From the NCBI GenBank assembly GCA_020744425.1, contig JAGMUV010000028.1, positions 124,001-188,000 on the forward strand: a stretch of DNA of 64,000 nucleotides, written 5' to 3'. Both the position numbers and the translations under genes were made by a program. This stretch comes from Dactylonectria macrodidyma (lineage: Eukaryota; Ascomycota; Sordariomycetes; Hypocreales; Nectriaceae). The notes beneath the pieces are model-generated. The model saw only the letters and a list, made by a program, of their open reading frames with translations, was not told the origin of the DNA and made no database searches. This document shows positions 1 through 10,825 of this stretch, piece after piece (position 1 is the first letter of the stretch; every line of letters begins with the position of its first letter).

Positions 1-984
1 GGTCCCGTATATGGCGCGACCTTAGTAAGATACCGCTTCCTCCCTCGACAGAGCCGGGACTTTGTTTTAACGCCTTATTCAGGTCTGGTGCTGGATTCGA
101 GAAGACTGGGCCAGCATTCGACTTTTCACCTCTTATATCTTTGTTTGGATTTGCATTATCGGATCACTTATTCTAAACACGATTGTTGGCTACCGTATCT
201 TTTACATACGGAATCAAATCCGAAGCTTTTCAAATTCACTTAGCCTATCTGCTATTGATAACCAGGTAATATTATGCTGCTGACCCCTATCTTATTATAA
301 GCTTTAACTGACGAATATATATAGTTACCACTCACAAATACGCGCTCCAATACCCAGGGCTCCGAACATCCGATAATCAATACTCAAGACTCCACAACTC
401 ACGCGCCAACCTCCGATACCACAAAGCCTATGTCGATAGTTGTCGGTTCGACATTGCGAACCCCAGATACCTCTCTCCGCAGCCCAAAGAGTAGACACTC
501 CTTAGCAGTAACGTCACATAGTGGTAGTGATAACGTTCCTAAAACACCACGCATTGCCAATGCAACCAAGGGGGTTATATCTAGGTTCCGCCTCCAAGAC
601 CCTGTCAAGCGAGCATATCTCCGTACAACCTTTATGTTCACTATCAGCGTCCTCGTCACATGGGTCCCAGCAAGCATCAACCGCATCCGCAGCCTGACAG
701 GTGGCACAGTCCCATTTTCGAACCAGGTTGTCATGGCGGCCGTCATGCCACTCCAGGGCCTATGGAATGCTGCGATTTTCTTCGCAACCAGCCACAGTAT
801 TCTACGCGAGGTGGCACGGGAGAAATGGGGCCTCTGGGTCTTGAAGTCTACGACCATCGATGAGGAAGTGGCGGAAAGGGCGGTTGTAGGGCAGGCACAC
901 ATGGATGAAGATCCAGACAGGACTGATTCAGGAAGCGACATTGAGCTCCGTCACGTATCAAGAATACCAGTTAAAGGAAATTGA
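1..984 (+). CDS. Fungal cAMP-receptor-like (Git3/class V type) GPCR, C-terminal part
   Basis: This is the last 288 residues of a seven-transmembrane G-protein-coupled receptor; its 5' part lies outside the window. I read three exons: 1-24, 83-265 and 325-984. The two phase-0 introns (25-82 and 266-324) both have GT..AG ends. The junction gives GPVYGATL followed by VWCWI, the Trp-Cys-Trp-Ile motif typical of extracellular loop 2 in cAMP-receptor-like and Git3-like fungal receptors. TM5 follows directly. After the second intron come a polar loop, TM6 containing TWVPASINRI, TM7 around VVMAAVMPLQGLWNAAIFF, and an acidic cytoplasmic tail. The expected role is plasma-membrane sensing of nutrients or another ligand and coupling to heterotrimeric G protein. 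Subclass is inferred from motifs only. No stop or frameshift is visible, so the gene is probably functional. Confidence 0.75.
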
Positions 985-1309
985 TGAGGGTAGTAGATTC
1001 CGTTGGAAGTATTTGTTGTTAACAATGTTTTTCTCTCATAACTTAGACATTTTAATAACCCATTAAGGGACACGAGAACAGGCTCGTACGATCCACACTT
1101 TGTATATGTATGAGCCTAAAGGTATGAATAAGTTATAAGAAGCAAAGCGGTCGAAGGGTTTTAGAAATCAGGCTGGTGACAATGAGACCGGCGGAGTCTT
1201 CTTTAGACAGAGTGCGTAATCAATCATTCAACTCAACCGGGGCATCCTCGCAGTTGGATTGACATCCGGCCAAGTATATTCCAGTTGGATTGAATTGTTT
1301 GTTTGTTTG
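985..1309. other. Intergenic, 3' flank of the GPCR gene
   Basis: No convincing gene is seen. At 1296-1310 a short TTTG/GTTT simple repeat on the plus strand reads as an ACAA-type tail on the minus strand. It marks the 3' end of the LINE fragment that follows. Confidence 0.5.
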
Positions 1310-1800
1310 TATATTTTTCGTCCGGAAGGCTGTGACGCCCATAAAGTCCCCTATTGGGGCACAGGACGTGCTGAGCTAGGGTCTAATGTTAAAATCTACG
1401 CAAAGCTTTCGTAAACTACAGAACAGACCACTATCCAGCATATCATCGGCTCAAAGGCGCATTGTGTCGAGCCTGTTACCCGTCAGCGGGATGACTAGGC
1501 GCGGCTATTACAGTACTAGCCGCTATGTATGGGCCAGTCTTCAGTGAAACTGGGAAGAGAGCATTGGCGTGGCTGCACGAGGCGGCCAAGCCCATGTAGT
1601 TAAAGAAAGGAACAAACGAGAGGAGAGAATAGAAAGAGGGGAGAGAATAGAGGGAGAGGAGGAGACGCGCGTGCGTCTCGGATCTGCTTCATCTAGTGAC
1701 GAGGGCAAATCTTCTCGAAGAAGGCGCTTGATTTGGCCAGCTTAGTGTACTTGTCGAAATTTCTGCCTATTGCGAGGTTGACTGTTGCGGTCGGCGACTG
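1310..1800 (-). mobile_element. 5'-truncated LINE 3' end (LINE B copy 1)
   Basis: Read on the minus strand, this segment closely matches 15338-15836 on the plus strand. Both copies share the CGACCGCAACAGTCAACCTC block, a CTTCTTCGAGAAGATTTGCC block, a pyrimidine-rich CTCTCCCTCTATTCTC stretch, and the same 3' end running into a simple-repeat tail (ACAA units here, ATAC units in the other copy). Only the last codons of the LINE ORF2 and its 3' UTR remain. It abuts the 3' end of LINE A near 1800 and is probably a separate, 5'-truncated insertion. Confidence 0.7.
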
Positions 1801-2031
1801 CAAGCGGACGACGTGGTCTACGAAACCCAGCTGGACAAGGCCAACCCGCTCCGGCGAGCTACTCTAGAGCGCCGAAGAGTCAAAGACGACATTCAGGATC
1901 CCTGGATTCAGGTCAGCCCTCACAGAATGATTCCGTTTTCTAATAGCCATCCGAGTTGTTCTGCGTCTGTGCTCCTGTCAGGCCTTTCCTGGCCCTCCTT
2001 TCCTTCTGTTTACCGAATTCGCTCGTCGACT

Positions 2032-5000
2032 TTATGTTTCGGAAGCTGTGGGCGGGATTGCTCGGAACTGCCCGAGCAGGCCCGTCCTGAGTAGCATCTT
2101 TCCTGCTTGTACTGCCATTGACGATTTACAGAGAATGCTCTTGATGTCCACACATCGTTGCTTGCCTGCCCATATCTTCTCTCGCTCCTCTATCCAGTTC
2201 CTACATTCGAGCAGGATATGTCGTACTGTTTGTGGTCCTTGGTCGCACTGGCATTGGTCGGTGTCGGCTTTGTTGATGGCGCTTAGGTATGCGCGCAGGC
2301 CGATTTTGCCGGTGCGCATCTGGGTAATCACCAAGCTGATGGCCCTATGCATCCCTTTGTGCTTGTCGAGTGTCGATTTTCTTGGTCGCACCCCGAGCTT
2401 ATACAGTTCTCTGCCATGCTTGGCCGTGTCCCACGCCACCTTCCATTCGCCTTGCATTGCTTGGCGGATAGTGACTTTCGTAGTTGCCATCAGGGTTCGT
2501 CGTGTGTCGGCTTCGATTTGCGGCCCGCAGCGTGCTCCTGTGACCGGGTCATATCCGGCGGCTTCCTTTGCTGCTCGATCTGCCGCCTCTTTACCAGGCA
2601 CGTCTACATGGGCTGGGATCCAGCGGAACTGTAGCTCCCATCCTTGATATCGAAGGCTATCTAGTTCCTGGATGGCCTCCGTCACGAGATACTGCCCCGA
2701 CGGAGTCTGGGGGGTTTGCAGAGCTTGGATAGCAGCTTGGTTGTCGGTGAAAATGGCGCCTTTTCTAGGAGCGGTGTTGGTTGCATGTACGTCGCGTAAC
2801 ACTTGCAATGCCAATACTATTCCCTTCAACTCCGCCGCGTAGACTGTAGGGACTCTGCTTGAGCCCATATACTCTAACCGCCTCGCATTGACGCCATCGA
2901 TCCGGAGCTCAGGTGCAATGGCGGAAGCGCCTACATGGCCGTTGATGCCACTGCCATCGGTGTAGACGCATATTATTCCTGGCTCCACCGCGTCATGCTC
3001 CTCAATTGCTTCCTCGGCTGATTCGGCGATGCGGACAAACGGCGGGTTCCACCATGGCGGCACCACGTGTGGTAGGCGTTTTTCAAACCGGTCGAGATTC
3101 ACCCTATATCTCCTCTCTAAGATGTTAGACAGTTGATCCAGGTGACTTTTCAAGTTGGCCCCTGTTGAGCCCATGTCGTTATAGAGGGGACTCGTTCTGA
3201 TGCGCATCGCACTCTCCAAGGCCGTTTGCTCCATCTGTTGTTGCACGGGGAGCAGATGCGCTTCCACATCCACCGCTGCTCCAGCCGTGGTCTGAAAGGC
3301 GCCCGTTATGATTTGTGCCGCTCGTCTTTGCACTTTCTTTATGGCATTCACCATAGAGCTGCCTCTGCCGGTGCGGCTGGTGCCCGGGATGTGCCATGCG
3401 GAACAGCCATAGGAAAATCCTCCACATCTTGGTTGAGAAGTGTGTCTCGCTAATTCCTTCCCCATCCGGCAGCAATGTCCATCATACGTGATACAGCCTT
3501 CTGTGCAAGGCTGTGGTGTGGGTGCCCCACACCTATTCCTCCTTCCAGTCAACAGCTTCGCTGCCCATCCTTCAGCCTTTCGGTGGATGCCCTTGAGGGT
3601 CTTGCAGTTGCGTTGCGCGGTTGGGCCTACTGCCAGGATGGACACGTCGTCGATGTATCCGACTGCCTCCGTATCTTCTGTCTTGCATGCCTCGATGAGG
3701 TCTGCGCTGTAGAAGAGATAGAGGATGGGCGAGGTAGGCGATCCTTGTGGGATCCCTGTTTGGATAGGCGCTGAGGGTGCAGTGTACTCCTGCAATTTCA
3801 GAGTAGTCGACCTGCCACTCAGAAATGATTCTGTCCCAGCGTACAATATTCTGGCTGACCCGCCGTTTCCTGAGGTTGTGGAGAAGCCGTTCTCGCGACA
3901 CGTTATCGTATGCTCCGGACACATCGAGCAGTAGTAGGGAAGCGACCTTGCCTTCCGCCCATGCTTCGTGTATCCGCTGAAGTAGGAAGTGCATGGCGTG
4001 CTCTGTCGAGGCGAGTTTCCGGCCTCCGGTGTGCCGGCTTGGGAGTAATTGATACACGGCGGCGAGATATGCGAGCCGGTTGGCGATGATGGCCTCCATT
4101 ACCTTCCCCAGGGTACTGAGGAGGGCAATGGGTCTATATGCTTTCGGATGTGCATAGTCGTCTTTTCCCGATTTCCGCAGGACTACTGTGATCGAGTCCT
4201 CGAAGTGCGTAGGGCAGTAGCCCTGCTGAAGGCACGCGTTGAAGAGCACGCAGAGTGTTGGGAGGAGAATTTCAAGCGTTTGATGCAGCACTCCATTGGT
4301 GATGCCGTCGATACCAGGAACCTTGTTCGGGGCCGCTCTTCGTACTGCTCTCTCGATCTCAGGCACGGTTATGTCCGGGCACTCGATCGCGGGTGGATAT
4401 TCATATCCTTCCACGTCTGAGAGGTCTGCTTGACATGGAGGCGGAAAGAAGGATTGGCGTAGTACCTCGGCCTTTTCTTCAGGCTGCTGGGCAAGCTCTC
4501 CGTCTGGTTTGACTAGCGCCGGAGTGCATGCTGCCGCTGTGTTATGCCTGTTCTTGGCCCATTTGACCAGGTTCCAGAGGCCCGATTGTAACGAGGATGC
4601 CTCCTCTATCCTCTGGCAGTGCCTGTTTCGGAGGGCCTTTTGGATATGCCGACCCTTCCTGTTGCGTGCCTGTCGATAAGCCTCGTAGTCGTCGTCTTGC
4701 CTTGTTCGCTGCCATGTCCGACGGAGTCGCTGAACTTCTGAGCAAATGTCTTTGCACTCCTGGTCGAATCCTGCGATCGAGCGGGGGGATGGGCTAGACC
4801 AAGATGTCGATGCCTCGACCCCCGCCTCTAGGGCGTTAATGATCGAGGAGACGAGATTGTCGATGTCCTCTTCGTTCCTTAGCTCTGCCATGCTACAAAG
4901 CTGCGGGAGGCGTTGCTCCACGGTCATTTGCAGAAGCTCTGCATCGGTCTTTGCCCAAAGGCGCTTCCTTGTTGGTACTGCTGGTTCCCAGCTCCAGTCG

Positions 5001-5689
5001 ATAGCGGTGGCGATGGGGAGGTGATCGGAGTCGCAGTCCAGATTCCTATCGATCCTGCAGTGGATCACACGGGACGCTATATCCTCTGAGGCGAAAGTTA
5101 AGTCGATTGTTGATTCCCCGTCCTTCCATCGGTGAGTCGGGGTTCCTGGTGCTGTCAAGAGTTGTAGACTGAAGTTTTCTATGGTGGTGAGAAGAGGTTG
5201 AGCACTCGGGCCCTGTTCGGCGTGTCGATGTGCTGCTGACCACAGAGGACGGTGGAGGTTGAAGTCTCCAAGTACGATCATCTCATCGTTCGGGTTTAGC
5301 AGGCCAAGGGCTTCTTCTAGTTTCGAGAGCGTGTCGGTTGTCACCTCGTTGTAAACGTTGAAGATGTGTATGTCCTTGCCAGTGCGGGAGTTGGTCATTT
5401 TCAGAGAGATAATGTCCTTAGAGACGTGCGAGACGCTCTACCTGCCGGGATCCATCCGTTTGCTGATGTAGAAGCAAACCCTCGTGGCAGCGTTGTCAAG
5501 ATATGGTAGTTGAAAGTGTGATTTGAGGGGGTGGTACATCGTAGCGATGAACCGGTTACGCCAAGGCTCTTGGATTGCCAGGATGTCGTATTTGAGCACT
5601 CTGGGGCCCTGAAAAAGGTTGACGAGGACGACATCTCTCGACTTCTGCACGTTGTACTGTAAGATGCGTAGTTGGTGGATTCCTGTCAT
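2032..5689 (-). pseudogene. LINE ORF2: endonuclease, reverse transcriptase and RNase H (broken)
   Basis: ORF2 starts at the ATG at 5689. Endonuclease motifs are visible: LQYNVQKS, AIQEPW, VLGDFNLHRPLW and SDHLPIA. Reverse transcriptase motifs follow: [49 protein letters not shown] and the catalytic YIDD box. RNase H then shows [25 protein letters not shown] and [14 protein letters not shown], and a C-terminal CQC..H..C cluster ends the protein. Two lesions are visible. An in-frame TAG follows MDPGR near 5440, best explained as TGG to TAG. A 1-bp insertion lies in a C run at 3834-3836, between RT blocks; removing one base restores a continuous frame. Otherwise the protein of about 1,200 residues is complete, so the insertion is fairly young. 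Confidence 0.9.
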
Positions 5690-6213
5690 GAGCGTGGGGC
5701 GGCGTCGATGCTGTTTGTGAGGGATTGACTCCGGGTAGTTCGGGCGGTTTCTGACCTTGCGCGAACGGTGTGAGTCCAGCCGGGGGTGGAGGAGCTTCCC
5801 TTCCCACGCGTCTCGAGGCGCACCGTGATGTTACGTTGAGCGTACTCCACTCTCTTCCGGATGTGCTTGCGAAGTTCTGCGGCTGTGGGGAAGTCCTTTC
5901 CACAGTACATGCACATCTTCATGCATTGCGCGATTGTCAGCTCGGCATCCTGCGTCGGCCAGTTGCTGTAGACATCCTGATGAGAAGGGCATCTGCACGC
6001 TTTGTAGATATTCCCTTGATCCGTACGGGTTTCTGTCGCCATCGAGGTCGGTGGAGATCTGTCAGTTTCAACAGTGTCGCGTAGCCAGTCCTCGTTGTAA
6101 TCGTCTGTCAAGCCGGCCAGCCATGCGTCCGCTTCGTGCAAGTCAAACTCTTCATGAATCTCCTCAAGCGAATTTACAGGTGGCTGGATTGGCATTACGC
6201 TCCCTGGTGCCAC
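5686..6213 (-). pseudogene. LINE ORF1 C-terminal part with one C2H2-like finger
   Basis: This open segment ends in a TGA that shares bases with the ORF2 start (ATGA at 5689-5686). That suggests termination-reinitiation coupling of ORF1 and ORF2. It encodes an acidic stretch and one zinc-finger-like motif, MCMYCGKDFPTAAELRKHIR. The segment has no ATG of its own at the left end and is probably the distal part of ORF1. It is out of frame with the Gag-like part at 6842-7567. The intervening 6215-6840 is open only in short pieces. Confidence 0.6.
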
Positions 6214-6841
6214 ATCAATGGTCTCCCGATGCGTGGTTTGGTCCGCTGCTTACGGTACTGTAAGTGATTGCTCCGTTACCGTTGCTCTCAGGTCGGTTGT
6301 GGGCTGCGGGTGCGCGGGCTCGTGTAGCTGCGTTGCTGGTGTTTCCGTGACGAGGTTGCCCGGTGGTGCCATGTCCGTGTCGTTGGAGGCTCCGGGGTAG
6401 TAGCGTCTTGGTCCAGGTCTTCTGCGGCAGGAGTATCCGATATGGTGATGGCTCGATTGCTGGTGTTGTTGCGTGCTTGGCGTCGTGTTGACAGAGACAG
6501 GGCATTATCGTTCTTGGTATGCTCGTCCTTCGAGATGACGGGCCAGTAGGTGTTCCAGATCTGTTTATGTTGCATCTAGCAGATGGAAGTGATCATGTGT
6601 GTGAGAAGCTCTTGCTATTCTTCCTATCTAATGAGGGTCTTTGGGTTAGTCTTATAGATGAAGAGACTGATGATGACCTTGGATGACCTCGAACTGCCGA
6701 GACGGTCCGGATACTACGGACTATTTAACTTTATCTAGCTATCCAGCTGATCATAGGAAAAGCTAGTCTTGTGACGAAGCTGATGGCGAGGCCGATGACG
6801 AGGAAAGTGGCTGTGGAACCTTATGATGAAGGGCAGAAAGC

Positions 6842-7567
6842 TTAACTGTTGTCATAGCTGCAAAAATCCGATATCCCGAAATGTGACAGTTTAGCTTGCT
6901 CCACTCTACCCATCTCTTTCTTCCTTGCCGGGCAGGCATTACTCCATGCTGTGTGGGCACCTTTGCATACTGCGCATCTAGAAGTAAAGCCTTCTACTCC
7001 CTTCTGGCCACAGTTTTTGGTCTCGTGTAGTTCGGCGCAATAGCCACATGTCTGAGCTGCGTCGCATTGAGCGCCGATGTGGCCGTAATTGTAACAGCGG
7101 AAGCATTGCTTTATTCTGCAGGCACGGTCGTAGAGCTGGCAGATATGGATCTGTCCGTCCCATGCCATTCCTGTGTAGATGATAGCGTTGGCCGTTTCGG
7201 GGTCTTTGAACTCTATCACGATCGAGGATGCACGCTTGAGGGAGGATTCCCGAGTTAACCATCCTACATATGAGATTTCGGCCTTGGGGATGACTGTGTG
7301 GTTGTCTGCGAGTATTTGCTGGATGGTTGCCTTCTGATCTTTCATGTTGATGGAGTTCGTGGAGATGCCATGGACCATGACTCCGTAGGTTGGCACAATA
7401 AGTTCTGCGTGTTCTCCAAGACCGCTGATCCACCCTCTGTTCTCTTTCAGCTTCGTAGCTTCTGCTGTGGAGGAGGTGAAGATCTGTATGTCGCCGCTCT
7501 TGAGTTGGTGTGCAGCTACTACCTCTACTGACTTGGTGCCAGCGTTTTCCCGAATTGATGCTTCCAC
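6842..7567 (-). pseudogene. LINE ORF1: Gag-like protein with zinc knuckles
   Basis: The encoded protein has the features of Tad-clade ORF1. A domain of about 130 residues (KSGDIQIFTSSTAEATKL... VPTYGVMVHGI) precedes cysteine knuckles: CFRCYNYGHIGAQC, a CGYC..H..C unit and CAVCKGAHTAWSNACPAR. Such proteins bind the LINE RNA. Codons upstream remain open and similar in character (TLPAASIKHK) but meet a stop, and no clear ATG was found, so the 5' end is unresolved. The frame closes at 6842, before ORF2. Confidence 0.8.
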
Positions 7568-7700
7568 CTTGTGTTTTATGCTTGCTGCAGGTAGCGTTCG
7601 AAATCGCTGAGCAATTCCGTGATCCTTGAGCTTGACGGTTACTGCTCTCTATCTTTGTATGCTGTGACTGTGGGCTGGGTCTTGGTAGAACGCGCGCTTT

Positions 7701-8389
7701 GCGGGACTGGCGGCGGGACGGGATGGGGGCCTTTGACTGACAAATGGCATTAGGGTCAAACGAGAGCGCTCTTGATACGTCTATTCGGGTTTCGGTGGAA
7801 TGCAAGTAGCATAGCATTTAGGGATATTGGACAGTGTTCTCATCTCAAATTAATGTATAGTGTGGGGAAACAGTGAAGTATCGATCATTTGAGGGAGGGT
7901 ATAAGACGAAGATTCCATTCCGAGGGCAATAGCCACAGCTCCCATCACTCCTAGTCTCGGAACAAGCTGGAATTGATGCAGAGCCCCTACAGCTCGCCTT
8001 ATGATTTACTGGTTGCTGTCTATTACCAGTGAGCCATGTCATCGTTGCACCCACGGCACACCAACTATCTGTCTATCATCCTTAGCAGACTTAGTTCTGC
8101 TGTTTCTATTGCATTACATCATACTGTTAGCGTTTCCCCTTGACCATTTGTCGACGTCTCGTCCTTTATAGTCACCTCTGCTTTACCTGCTCTGCTGACT
8201 GTAAGGTGACATCATGGACCCTCTGAACATGGCTTCGGAAGTGGTCTAAATGTTGGAGTTAGAGATCTCTGCACTTGGGATACTTATATCAGATCTTCTC
8301 GCCGCTTTGCTCAGCCTGCTCGCGCCTAATTAAATACTGATTATTAAAGTAGTTCTTTATAATAGTTAGATAGTAATACATAAAGGCAT
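7701..8389. other. Intergenic between LINE A and Fot element A
   Basis: No gene is supported. The sequence becomes AT-rich towards 8330-8389, next to the TA target of the following element. Confidence 0.4.
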
Positions 8390-8440
8390 AACGTACTTGA
8401 TAAGCATGCGCCGCATCCAAGTATGCGCCGCACTTTTCCC
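8390..8440 (+). repeat. Left terminal inverted repeat of Fot copy A
   Basis: It is a perfect inverted match to 10202-10252. After the TA and ACGTACTTGAT, it holds two 17-bp iterons at 8403-8419 and 8420-8436, which share a core of ATGCGCCGCA. Confidence 0.95.
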
Positions 8441-8488
8441 TCTTACACTTAACTATCTACTTTATCAATCAAATCTCAACCACGAAGC

Positions 8489-10144
8489 ATGCCACAGCAA
8501 AATACCGAAGCTAGAACGCTTCTCGCCCTTAAAGCCCTTCAAAATGACCCAAAACTAAGTATCCGACACGCCGCATCAATATATAAAGTAGATAAGCGAA
8601 GGCTACGTCGCCGACAGAATGGCATTTAATTTCGACGCAATTAGATCCCCTAATCGCATTGACTAACCGATTTAGAAGAGCAGATCATTATTCAATTCAT
8701 TCTCGACCTGGATTCGCAAGGATTTCCCCCGCGACTGCGTAGTATTAAAGAAATGGCCAACCGACTGCTCGCTGACTGCGACGCGTCACCAGTCAGCAAG
8801 CGCTAGGCTTCAAACTTCATCAGGCGATACTAAGAGCTTAAGACGCGTTTTTTTCATAAATACAACTATCAGAAGGCTAAATGCAAAGATCTGACTATTA
8901 TTCATAACTAATTCAGGCTCGTGAAGAACACAATCGCGAAATATAGTATTAACGTCGCTAATATTTATAACTTTGACGAGACTGGCTTTATAATAGGCCT
9001 TATTATAAGCAAAATGGTTATTACAGGCACAGAAAGGCATAGAAATCCGAAATCAGTATAGCCTGGAAACCGGGAATGGGTTACGGTCATTCAGGCAATT
9101 AATACAGAAGGCTGGGCGATCCAGCCGTTCATCGTAGTTGCGGGCTAATATCACCTCGCCAACTAGTACTAAGAAAGCAACCTCCCGGGCGATTAGGCTA
9201 TTGCAACGACTCAAAATAGCTAGACTGACAATAAGACAGGTCTTAAGTAGCTCAAGCACTTTAATCAGCACACAAAGGATCGATCGACTGGTCACTATCG
9301 TCTTCTAATCCTCAATAGGCATGAAAGTCACTACTCCGTCAACTTTAAGAAATATTATAAAGAGAACGACATCATTACGCTTTATATACCGCCTCATTCA
9401 TCTCATTTACTCCAGCCTCTTGATGTTGGGTGCTTTAGGCCGCTTAAAATAGCCTATGGTCAAGCAATTGAGCAATTAATTAAATGCTCCATAACCCACG
9501 TTTTAAAGACTGAGTTCTTCCCAGCCTTCTACACTGCTCACAAAGCCGCTATAACAAGGAATAATATTAAAGGAGGTTTTTAAGGGGCCGGACTTATTCC
9601 CTTGAACCCAGAAAATGTCATATCGAAGCTTGATGTACAGCTACGGACTCCAACACCAGCTGCAGAGGAGGTCGGCCTCCCTGACCCTTGGGTCTCAAAG
9701 ACCCTAAAGACAGTGCTTAAGGCCAGTTAGCAGTCTGAATACCTTAAAAGACGAGTAAGAAGGCATCAGAGCAGCTCTCTAGCATTAATTCTTAAGGCGC
9801 TTGAGTCATTTACTAAGGGAATAAAGGCAATAATGCATCAGATAGCATTATTAAAGTCTAAGGTCTAGATTCTTCAACAAGCAAATAAGACTCTTAGCAA
9901 GCAGCGTAAAGCGAAAAGAACCCGCTTACGTAAAGGAGGGAAGATGACTTTAGATAAGGGGAGTGATGAGATAGACCAGAGACATGTTGATGCGCAGGTA
10001 GTGGCTGAATCGTCGAGAAGTGGTGGTCGACGGAGGTCAGCGCTGCCGAGGGAAAGGCGCTGTGGAAATTGTGGAAAGACTGGTCATAATATAAGGACCT
10101 GTCAAGTTATAATTGAGACCTCTGGAGAAGAGTATAACGATTAG
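8489..10144 (+). pseudogene. Fot/pogo DDE transposase, inactivated by many stop codons
   Basis: One frame runs from ATG 8489 to TAG 10142-10144 with no net frameshift. It is interrupted by many TAA, TAG and TGA codons. Recognisable parts, in order: an N-terminal psq-like helix-turn-helix, a CENP-B-type helix-turn-helix (IQFILDLDSQGFPPRLR), the first catalytic Asp (YNFDETGF), the second catalytic site, the third catalytic Asp (LLQPLDVGCF), and a C-terminal CCHC knuckle (CGNCGKTGHNIRTC). At the second site the codon at 9314-9316 is AAT (Asn). In copy C the same position is GAT (Asp, LLILDGHESH). Stops and substitutions are mainly transitions. The protein cannot be functional. Confidence 0.9.
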
Positions 10145-10201
10145 TTTTAATTGATTTGATGTTTTGTTGTGGTTTTATTGAGGTTTTAATCTTAAAGGTG
10201 A

Positions 10202-10252
10202 GGAAAAGTGCGGCGCATACTTGGATGCGGCGCATGCTTATCAAGTACGTTA
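10202..10252 (-). repeat. Right terminal inverted repeat of Fot copy A
   Basis: It is the perfect inverted partner of 8390-8440 and ends in the TA target duplication. Confidence 0.95.
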
Positions 10253-10257
10253 TAGTA

Positions 10258-10288
10258 TAAGGGCGGCGCTCGCTTATCAAGTACGTTA
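10258..10288 (-). repeat. Solo or truncated Fot-type terminus beside copy A
   Basis: Read on the minus strand it starts TAACGTACTTGATAAGCGA and holds one iteron (AAGCGAGCGCCGCCC), then is interrupted by copy A. Copy A therefore appears to have inserted at a TA inside the end of a related, older element. Confidence 0.7.
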
Positions 10289-10825
10289 CATGTCTTACTT
10301 TGTAAGTAGCTTTGCTCTAGACCGAATGCAATATTGAAAATTTGGATTTTGTATGGGAGGATCGAAATTTTGCTGATGCATTAGGTGGCGCTATGCATTA
10401 GGTGGTCCTGGATGGTACACCCGACGTGACCAGGGCCACAGGCCGGCCTGGGCGAAGAAACGGTCTTAGAGAGACTACGGAGGGCAAATACACCAAGATT
10501 TCACTCTGGCGATGAAAATACTACGCATTTTAAGCCTCATTTTGCAATTCAAAGCCGTATTATCGCCGTGGTGGATCAATTCATCAAAAAGAGGCATTTT
10601 TAGATCAAAATTAGGCCTATTAGGTGTCCACGGATTTTGTGCCCAACTAAGAGGCGCGAAGCCTTCCTCGAAAGTTGGGTAGGTCCTCACCCCTCTCAAC
10701 GGGTAATAAAGAGCGACGTCATCACTACCTCATGTCCTTATAGCTCCATCTGCCTCATCAATCTTCTGCAATTTCATCAACATCTAGCACCTTTTTTTTC
10801 CTCCTCGAGGTTTCTCTGCACTCAG
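10289..10825. other. Intergenic, presumed promoter of the SDR gene
   Basis: No gene is supported. An open frame extends upstream of the SDR start to 10637, but its residues do not resemble the family. Pyrimidine-rich stretches at 10789-10807 lie just upstream of the chosen ATG. Confidence 0.4.

Larger units (their letters stand above)
1801..7700 (-). mobile_element. Nearly full-length Tad-like LINE retrotransposon (LINE A)
   Basis: This non-LTR retrotransposon reads on the minus strand. A Gag-like ORF1 with CCHC zinc knuckles is followed by ORF2 with apurinic endonuclease, reverse transcriptase, RNase H and a C-terminal Cys/His cluster. That order matches the fungal Tad clade. ORF2 has one in-frame stop and one 1-bp frameshift, and ORF1 is broken between 6842 and 6213, so this copy should not be autonomous. 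The 5' boundary is approximate. The 3' boundary near 1800 is set by the start of LINE B-related sequence. Confidence 0.85.
8390..10252 (+). mobile_element. Fot1/pogo-type DNA transposon, copy A
   Basis: The element is 1863 bp, counting TA on each side. It is bounded by 51-bp terminal inverted repeats (8390-8440 and 10202-10252) that match at every position, starting TAACGTACTTGATAAGC. TA target duplication is typical of Tc1/mariner and pogo elements. One DDE transposase frame fills the interior but is full of stops. The element is exactly as long as copy C at 57354-59216. The perfect TIRs contrast sharply with the ruined ORF. Confidence 0.9.

Noticed and set aside
399..941. 180-codon open frame antisense to the GPCR end
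   Set aside because: No domain is recognisable, and the plus-strand frame has clear TM6/TM7 content and proper splice joints.
10637..10825. Upstream extension of the SDR reading frame
   Set aside because: The extra 63 residues do not resemble SDR N-termini. The ATG at 10826 is directly followed by the expected hydrophobic anchor.
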